Of a DNA stretch of 29,108 bases, positions 25,361 through 29,108 are shown piece after piece. Position numbers and translations under genes: made by a program. Below the pieces are notes generated by a model that had not been told where the DNA came from, did not search any database, and saw only the letters and a program-made list of their open reading frames with translations. This DNA comes from JBBIGV01 sp037447335. GTDB lineage: Bacteria > Bacteroidota > Ignavibacteria > Ignavibacteriales > Ignavibacteriaceae. How positions within the stretch are numbered: position 1 is the first letter of the stretch; every line of letters begins with the position of its first letter. The DNA lies in assembly GCA_037447335.1 (NCBI GenBank), contig JBBIGV010000042.1, positions 1-29,108 on the forward strand. Reading direction: 5' to 3'.

Positions 25361-25578
25361 ATCCTGTATCCTGTATCCTGTATCCAGTATCCAGCATCTG
25401 GTATCTGGTATCCGGCATCTCCGGTATCCGGCATCNNNNNNNNNNNNNNNNNNNNNNNNNNNNNNNNNNNNNNNNNNNNNNNNNNNNNNNNNNNNNNNNN
25501 NNNNNNNNNNNNNNNNNNNNNNNNNNNNNNNNNNNGGTATCCGGCATCTCCGGTATCCGGCATCAAGTATCCAGTATC
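25361..25578. repeat. Heptad tandem repeat array with a 100-N assembly gap
   Basis: Before the gap the array reads in 7-base steps (TATCCTG, TATCCTG, TATCCAG, TATCCAG, CATCTGG, TATCTGG, TATCCGG) and then shifts to a 16-base step. The 29 bases before the gap (25407-25435) and after it (25536-25564) are identical. The gap of exactly 100 N (25436-25535) is probably a placeholder for a collapsed repeat of unknown length. Open frames that seem to cross it are artefacts. Confidence 0.8.
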
Positions 25579-25583
25579 AATCG

Positions 25584-26849
25584 TCAACTAATGACGCGAT
25601 GTTTCCTACCGACTTTCTCAAACGAATTTATACATGCATCAATATCTTCCATTGAATGTGCTGCGGAAATCTGTACACGTATTCTTGCCTGTCCTTTCGG
25701 AACAACAGGATACGAAAATCCAACAACATAAATTCCTTCATCATAAAGTTCTTTTGATATTTGCTGAGCAAGCTGTGCATCATCATCAAACTTTCTGAAA
25801 AGAATTGGAACAATCGGATGAATGCTGTCTATCAAATCAAAACCGAGAGCTTTCATCTTTTCACGAAAGTGTTTTGTGTTCTCCATTAACTTTTCACGAA
25901 GGTCATTTGACTTTTCAAGAAGATCAAACGCAGCAATTGAAGCTCCAACAATGGCAGGTGCAAGTGTATTGGAAAATAAATACGGACGTGATCGCTGACG
26001 TAACATATCAACAATTTCTTTTCTTGATGTTGTAAATCCACCAGAAGCACCACCCATTGCTTTGCCTAATGTGGAAGTGATAATATCAACTTTCCCGAGA
26101 GCATTGCAATACTCAACGGCACCTCTTCCTGTTTTACCAAAGAAGCCGGTTGCGTGTGAATCATCAACCATTACTAGTGCATCATATTTATCAGCAAGAT
26201 TAATTATCTCATCAATCTTTGCAATATCACCATCCATGGAAAATACGCCGTCGGTTGCAATCATAATATTTTTTGCCGGATGCGGTTCCTGTGCTAATCC
26301 TGTATGATCCCATATATCTGTTCCTTCGCGGGACAGAATTAATTTCTGCTCAAGTGATTTCATATCCGAGTGTTCATAAATTAATCTTCGTGCTTTACAC
26401 AATCTTATTCCGTCGATAATGCTTGCGTGGTTTAGCTGATCGGTTATTATCACATCATCCTGTCCGAGAATACTTTCAAACAATCCACCGTTTGCATCGA
26501 AGCAGGATGAATAAAGAATTGCATCATCCATCTGGTAGAAATCTGCTATTCGTTTCTCAAGTACTTTGTGAATATCCTGTGTACCGCAAATGAATCTTAC
26601 CGAAGACAAACCGAAGCCGTGTGTGTCGAGAGTTTTTTGTGCAGCTTTAATTACATCCGGATGATTCGCCAATCCGAGGTAATTGTTTGAGCAGAAGTTA
26701 AGAACCTCTTTTGGCTCTGAATCAGCCGGGTAAGCAACTTTTATTTTAGCTTTCTGGTCCGAAAGAATTATTCTTTCTTCCTTGTAAAGGTTTGCTTCCT
26801 TGATAGATGTTAATTCCTGCTTTAAGTCGTATTTAGTTCTGCGGTACAT
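25584..26849 (-). CDS. kbl: Glycine C-acetyltransferase (2-amino-3-ketobutyrate CoA ligase)
   Basis: 421 aa. A PLP enzyme that splits 2-amino-3-ketobutyrate with CoA to glycine and acetyl-CoA, completing threonine breakdown after Tdh. Seen: CSNNYLGLANHP, ILYSSCFDANGG, VDDSHATGFFG, the PLP lysine Lys263 in STLGKAMGGASGG, and RSRPYLFSNTLAPAIV, all in the expected order. Compared with E. coli Kbl, remembered as about 398 aa, there is an extra segment of about 15-20 residues around 173-194 (including TDIWDHTGLAQEPHP), just before IATDGVFSMDGD. The encoding bases at about 26274-26330 contain motifs like the heptad repeats. Function should be kept if the insert loops out. Confidence 0.92.
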   Translation of the reverse strand: MYRRTKYDLKQELTSIKEANLYKEERIILSDQKAKIKVAYPADSEPKEVLNFCSNNYLGLANHPDVIKAAQKTLDTHGFGLSSVRFICGTQDIHKVLEKRIADFYQMDDAILYSSCFDANGGLFESILGQDDVIITDQLNHASIIDGIRLCKARRLIYEHSDMKSLEQKLILSREGTDIWDHTGLAQEPHPAKNIMIATDGVFSMDGDIAKIDEIINLADKYDALVMVDDSHATGFFGKTGRGAVEYCNALGKVDIITSTLGKAMGGASGGFTTSRKEIVDMLRQRSRPYLFSNTLAPAIVGASIAAFDLLEKSNDLREKLMENTKHFREKMKALGFDLIDSIHPIVPILFRKFDDDAQLAQQISKELYDEGIYVVGFSYPVVPKGQARIRVQISAAHSMEDIDACINSFEKVGRKHRVIS

Positions 26850-26921
26850 AGTATAATCATGAGTTGTTAATAAAAAATATTTTTCAATTATAAGATAGAG
26901 AAATTGCTGAAATTATTTTTA

Positions 26922-27071
26922 GGCTAAAGCCATTAGGTGGTGGGGTTTTTATTTGTATTCCCCGATCTAAAGATCGGAGCTAATTAAGGAAATTTGATCA
27001 ATAAAAACAATAGCCCCAAGCTTTAGCTTGGGGATACAAGAGAAATACGTCTTAATAATGGGCTTTAGCCC
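26922..27071. repeat. Left palindrome module (A-B-C) of the transposase island
   Basis: Three palindromes follow each other: A, 26960-26980, core CCGATCT-AA-AGATCGG; B, 27014-27033, CCCCAAGCTTTAGCTTGGGG; and C, 27060-27071, GGGCTTTAGCCC. A decayed inverted copy of C (GGCTAAAGCC, 26922-26931) precedes them. The same three in the same order recur at 27731-27900. Such imperfect palindromes near a Y1 transposase are typical of REP-like elements. Confidence 0.7.
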
Positions 27072-27088
27072 AACTCCAAAAAACAACT

Positions 27089-27166
27089 CTACTTCAAATC
27101 CTCATATCCACATTTCTTTCTGAACTCTTCAACTTCTTCCGTGAAACTTTTCTTTCTATGATGCTA
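27089..27166 (-). pseudogene. C-terminal tail of the Y1 transposase beyond an amber stop
   Basis: In frame with the transposase gene, after TAG (27164-27166), codons read HHRKKSFTEEVEEFRKK and CGYEDLK to a TAG at 27089-27091. Family members commonly continue with EEHHRKxSFxEE after YIxNQE, so this is genuine sequence cut off by one nonsense codon. Confidence 0.8.
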
Positions 27167-27520
27167 TTCCTGGTTGGTAATATATTTTCTCACTTTATCT
27201 AGAATTGATTTGCTAACAAAAACAGCTATATAATCATCCTGCCATTCAAATTTACCTCTCACTAATTTATTTTGGTTGATCCAATGAGATGATTCACCTT
27301 TAATCAACTGGACTACTTTGCCAATTGATTGATCGCTTCCCAAAGAAATTAAAATATGAATATGATCCGATACACAATTAATCTCAATGATAAAAATTCC
27401 CTTTTTCTTTGCGTTTGATTTTATGTGTTCAAGCAATAATGGTTTTAATTCCTTAGTAATAATTTTAGACCGATTTTTTGTTGGCCAAATAACGTGAAGA
27501 TAAATATTTAGATATGGCAT
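27164..27520 (-). CDS. IS200-like/REP-associated Y1 transposase, cut by an early amber stop
   Basis: 118 aa. The HUH single-strand nuclease motif is clear as DHIHILISLG (His-Ile-His) after NCVSD, and the probable catalytic tyrosine is in VRKYITNQE. The family opening is MPYLNIYLHVIWPTKN. The reading frame ends with a TAG at 27164-27166, but the same frame continues downstream with family-like sequence (HHRKKSFTEEVEEF, then FRKKCGYEDLK) to a second TAG at 27089-27091. The gene therefore probably once had about 143 codons and now lacks its C-terminal tail, unless the TAG is read through. The HUH and Tyr residues survive. It is flanked by repeated palindrome modules, as expected for a REP-associated transposase. 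Confidence 0.85.
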   Translation of the reverse strand: MPYLNIYLHVIWPTKNRSKIITKELKPLLLEHIKSNAKKKGIFIIEINCVSDHIHILISLGSDQSIGKVVQLIKGESSHWINQNKLVRGKFEWQDDYIAVFVSKSILDKVRKYITNQE

Positions 27521-27588
27521 CGTGATTTCTTGATAAATTATTTTTTGAAAAATAAGAATATAAATTTCAATTGAAAAGAATTTCTAGC

Positions 27589-27706
27589 GAGGCTGACCAA
27601 AAAGTAAATTTTGCAAACAACTCTGAATTTATATGTCTGATTTCAGATTAAATTCAAATTCATCGTAGCACAGATTAGTAATCTGTGCTACATTTTGGTC
27701 AGCCTC
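27589..27706. mobile_element. Small inverted-repeat element upstream of the transposase gene
   Basis: The two ends are a perfect 14-bp inverted repeat: GAGGCTGACCAAAA at 27589-27602 and its complement at 27693-27706. Just inside the right end is a perfect palindrome, 27665-27691, with core GCACAGATTAGTAATCTGTGC. It carries no gene and resembles a small non-autonomous (MITE-like) element. Confidence 0.55.
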
Positions 27707-27730
27707 CTCGTAAAAACGCAGAACAGTTAT

Positions 27731-27900
27731 CCCCGACCTGAAGGTCGGGGCTATTTCTATTGATATTATTTTAAAATGAATGAAGCTAAAATGAATAGCC
27801 CCCATCCCTGCCTACCGGCCCGCTCCGACTCGTCGGAGGCGAGCAGGCAGGTTTAGATGGGGGTGAAATGAAAGTACAAATCCGAAATGGGCTTTAGCCC
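27731..27900. repeat. Right palindrome module (A-B-C) with a nested palindrome
   Basis: A is CCCCGACCTGAAGGTCGGGG at 27731-27750. B is split: CCCCCATC at 27799-27806 and GATGGGGG at 27856-27863. C is GGGCTTTAGCCC at 27889-27900, identical to the left C. Inside B lies another palindrome (27807-27851) with ends CCTGCCT and AGGCAGG and a core CTCCGAC-TC-GTCGGAG. It appears to have inserted in the loop of B. Confidence 0.7.
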
Positions 27901-27911
27901 AAATCGTAAGA

Positions 27912-27970
27912 TTTTTCGATTATAATCGCAAATTCTTATAATATTTTTCGATTACGATCGCTTATTCTTA
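27912..27970. repeat. Tandem 27-nt pair with 32-base step
   Basis: 27912-27938 and 27944-27970 match at 23 of 27 positions (TTTTTCGATTA-TAATCGC versus TTTTTCGATTA-CGATCGC and then TTATTCTTA). The first contains a perfect palindrome CGATTATAATCG. Function unknown. Confidence 0.5.
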
Positions 27971-28033
27971 AGAAATTACCAAACGAGACAGATCAAAGGC
28001 AAGAGGAGAAATGATTTATAACCTGATAATATT

Positions 28034-28124
28034 TATCTGGTATCAGGAATCCCCCAAAGGGGCAAGCGGTATCAAGCGTATTTCCCCAGCAACTAACTTC
28101 CAATATCAAGAATCCTGTATCAAG
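28034..28124. repeat. Second, degenerate heptad repeat remnant
   Basis: 28034-28054 reads TATCTGG, TATCAGG, AATCCCC and 28104-28124 reads TATCAAG, AATCCTG, TATCAAG in 7-base steps. It is the same family as the arrays around the four-helix-bundle gene but more decayed, and no such gene is next to it. It could mark a lost cassette. Confidence 0.45.
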
Positions 28125-28577
28125 TAGCACTGGAAATTATTGGCGGAACAAAAATATTGAAATTGATGGAGATGTAAAATTGAGACCAATTTATTTTAAA
28201 TAGTTATTGAATTCTACTTTTTAGATAATTCATACTCCGACAATTTTAGAATACCAAATTCGTCCAAATGATTGCTAATCATTATGTAATATCTGTCATC
28301 AGCTCACTTTCTCATTTCAAAAATTACTCATTTTATATTGAAATTATTATTAATTTTCGATTGTGTTTTTTTCTATTTGTGGTTTGATTTTTGAAAATGC
28401 ATTGTCTTATTAGCTGAATAAAATTTGCGGGGTAAAAAATATGTCTGCAGGAATCTTATCAAAATTATCGCACTTCTATTCAATCAATTACTTAACTAAT
28501 TAAGAATGAACTTACTGTTTATTTTAAATCTTAATATTATTTAAAAACCAATTCATCTCAAACAAGGGAGAAATAAA
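28125..28577. other. AT-rich stretch without a clear gene
   Basis: No convincing gene is seen. A short plus-strand frame ending with TAG at 28201-28203 reads TGNYWRNKNIEIDGD then VKLRPIYFK; it has no start codon and may be a remnant of a protein C-terminus. The rest is AT-rich and should contain the promoter of the zinc-module gene starting at 28578. Confidence 0.35.
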
Positions 28578-29030
28578 ATGAAAATAATCCTATCGATCAT
28601 ATTCACACTTTTTATGTATTCATATTCAATAGCACAATGCACCTGCCCATCATGTAATGGCGGCGGATGGTATACACAATCGGAAAACTGTACGAAATGC
28701 GGCGGAGCCGGTTATCAATCCCGTGACAGGTGTAACGGAAACGGAACTGAACTATGCAACCAGTGTTTCGGCAGCGGAAGCGTTAATGTTAACTGCAGAT
28801 ACTGCGGTGGTTCGGGCTATGATGGAGATTATACTTGTTCAGTATGTTCAGGCAGCGGACAAGTAACTGAAACATGCCTGAGCTGTGATGGCTACGGCAG
28901 ATGGAATTGCGGAAAATGCGGCGGCAACGGCTCAGAATACTGTTCTTTGTGCGGTGGCAACGGATACAAAGAATGGCGTTACCCTTGTAATAATTGTGGC
29001 GGTAGCGGAACAGTTGATTGTTATGAATAG
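28578..29030 (+). CDS. Exported protein of DnaJ-type CxxCxGxG zinc modules
   Basis: 150 aa. A signal peptide (MKIILSIIFTLFMYSYSIA, cut probably before Gln20) is followed almost entirely by CxxCxGxG-type modules: CPSCNGGG, CTKCGGAG, CNQCFGSG, CRYCGGSG, CSVCSGSG, CLSCDGYG, CGKCGGNG, CSLCGGNG and CNNCGGSG, plus one half-module lacking the first Cys (DRCNGNG). That is nine complete modules and one partial. DnaJ has four. There is no J domain and no DnaJ C-terminal domain. The protein should bind zinc and perhaps protein partners; its function is unknown. Export of such a Cys-rich protein is unusual. AAGGGAG lies about 8 bases before the ATG. Confidence 0.75.
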   Translation: MKIILSIIFTLFMYSYSIAQCTCPSCNGGGWYTQSENCTKCGGAGYQSRDRCNGNGTELCNQCFGSGSVNVNCRYCGGSGYDGDYTCSVCSGSGQVTETCLSCDGYGRWNCGKCGGNGSEYCSLCGGNGYKEWRYPCNNCGGSGTVDCYE

Positions 29031-29108
29031 ATGGATCAAAATATATAAACAACTTTCCTGACTTCCGCACTTTTTTCAAGATTAATTAAAATGTTTAGAA
29101 ATTATTCT

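Larger units (their letters stand above)
24869..25578. mobile_element. Cassette: four-helix-bundle gene bounded by inverted heptad repeats
   Basis: Left end 24869-24938 and right end 25361-25578 are tandem repeats with period 7 (GGATACT-like on the left; TATCCTG and TATCCAG on the right). A perfect 27-bp match, 24869-24895 against the complement of 25372-25398, makes them inverted repeats. The unit starts at the tdh stop and ends 5 bp short of the kbl stop, so it fills the whole convergent gap. The 100-N gap (25436-25535) falls within the right end, so its true length is unknown. Mobility is inferred from structure. Confidence 0.5.

Noticed and set aside
25361..25578. Possible CRISPR array
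   Set aside because: Repeats are 7 bases in direct contact with no spacers and no cas genes nearby.
25330..25655. Long open frames crossing the heptad array and the N-gap on both strands
   Set aside because: Their sequence is mainly translated repeats and N; 7-base repeats stay open in several frames without coding.
28125..28203. Short plus-strand coding remnant ending at 28203
   Set aside because: Protein-like but about 25 codons with no start codon and no recognised family; kept only as a note in the spacer entry.
28789..29079. Minus-strand open frame opposite the zinc-module gene
   Set aside because: The plus-strand frame has a signal peptide, ribosome site and nine regular CxxCxGxG modules; the opposite frame is a by-product.

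Overview
The window looks like a piece of an AT-rich genome from the Bacteroidetes/Chlorobi supergroup, most likely Ignavibacteria or a close relative. The reasons are a BatA-type membrane protein, an exported Tricorn-like peptidase, a TerB-like protein, four-helix-bundle and GxxExxY accessory genes, and REP-associated transposase repeats. Many genes have clear AGGAG-type ribosome binding sites, which fits Ignavibacteria better than Bacteroidetes proper. The lineage is an inference from gene content. A run of exactly 100 N (25436-25535) marks an assembly gap inside a repeat, so the source is a draft or metagenome assembly.

Layout. 180-8567 is a minus-strand block: BatA/vWA protein, hflX, a histidine ammonia-lyase, a second MIO-type ammonia-lyase, then rmuC. 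A decayed GxxExxY gene with inverted repeat ends (1556-2000) lies between the second lyase and rmuC. 8799-11057 is aconitase (minus). 11256-14832 (plus) holds a sigma-54 response regulator followed by three tightly packed minor-pilin-like genes, with a good sigma-54 promoter match and an upstream dyad between them. 15147-19771 (minus) holds a lipoprotein, a caspase-fold lipoprotein and an M14 carboxypeptidase. 19907-24870 (plus) holds a TerB-like protein, a Tricorn-type S41 peptidase and threonine dehydrogenase. 24869-25578 is a four-helix-bundle gene boxed in by inverted heptad repeats. Glycine C-acetyltransferase (kbl) faces tdh across it. 26922-28124 is a repeat-rich island around an IS200-like transposase. 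The window ends with an exported protein made of DnaJ-type CxxCxGxG zinc modules.

How the genes fit together. Much of the window deals with protein and amino-acid breakdown: exported or lipid-anchored peptidases (Tricorn, M14, caspase-like), two ammonia-lyases, threonine to glycine plus acetyl-CoA (Tdh/Kbl), and aconitase feeding the TCA cycle. The most system-like element is the sigma-54 regulator with its pilin-like operon. The most unusual genome-scale pattern is three separate single-gene accessory units, each with its own repeats: GxxExxY with inverted 8-nt-period repeats, four-helix-bundle with inverted 7-nt-period repeats, and the Y1 transposase between two copies of a three-palindrome module. 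All sit at gene ends or in gaps between genes.
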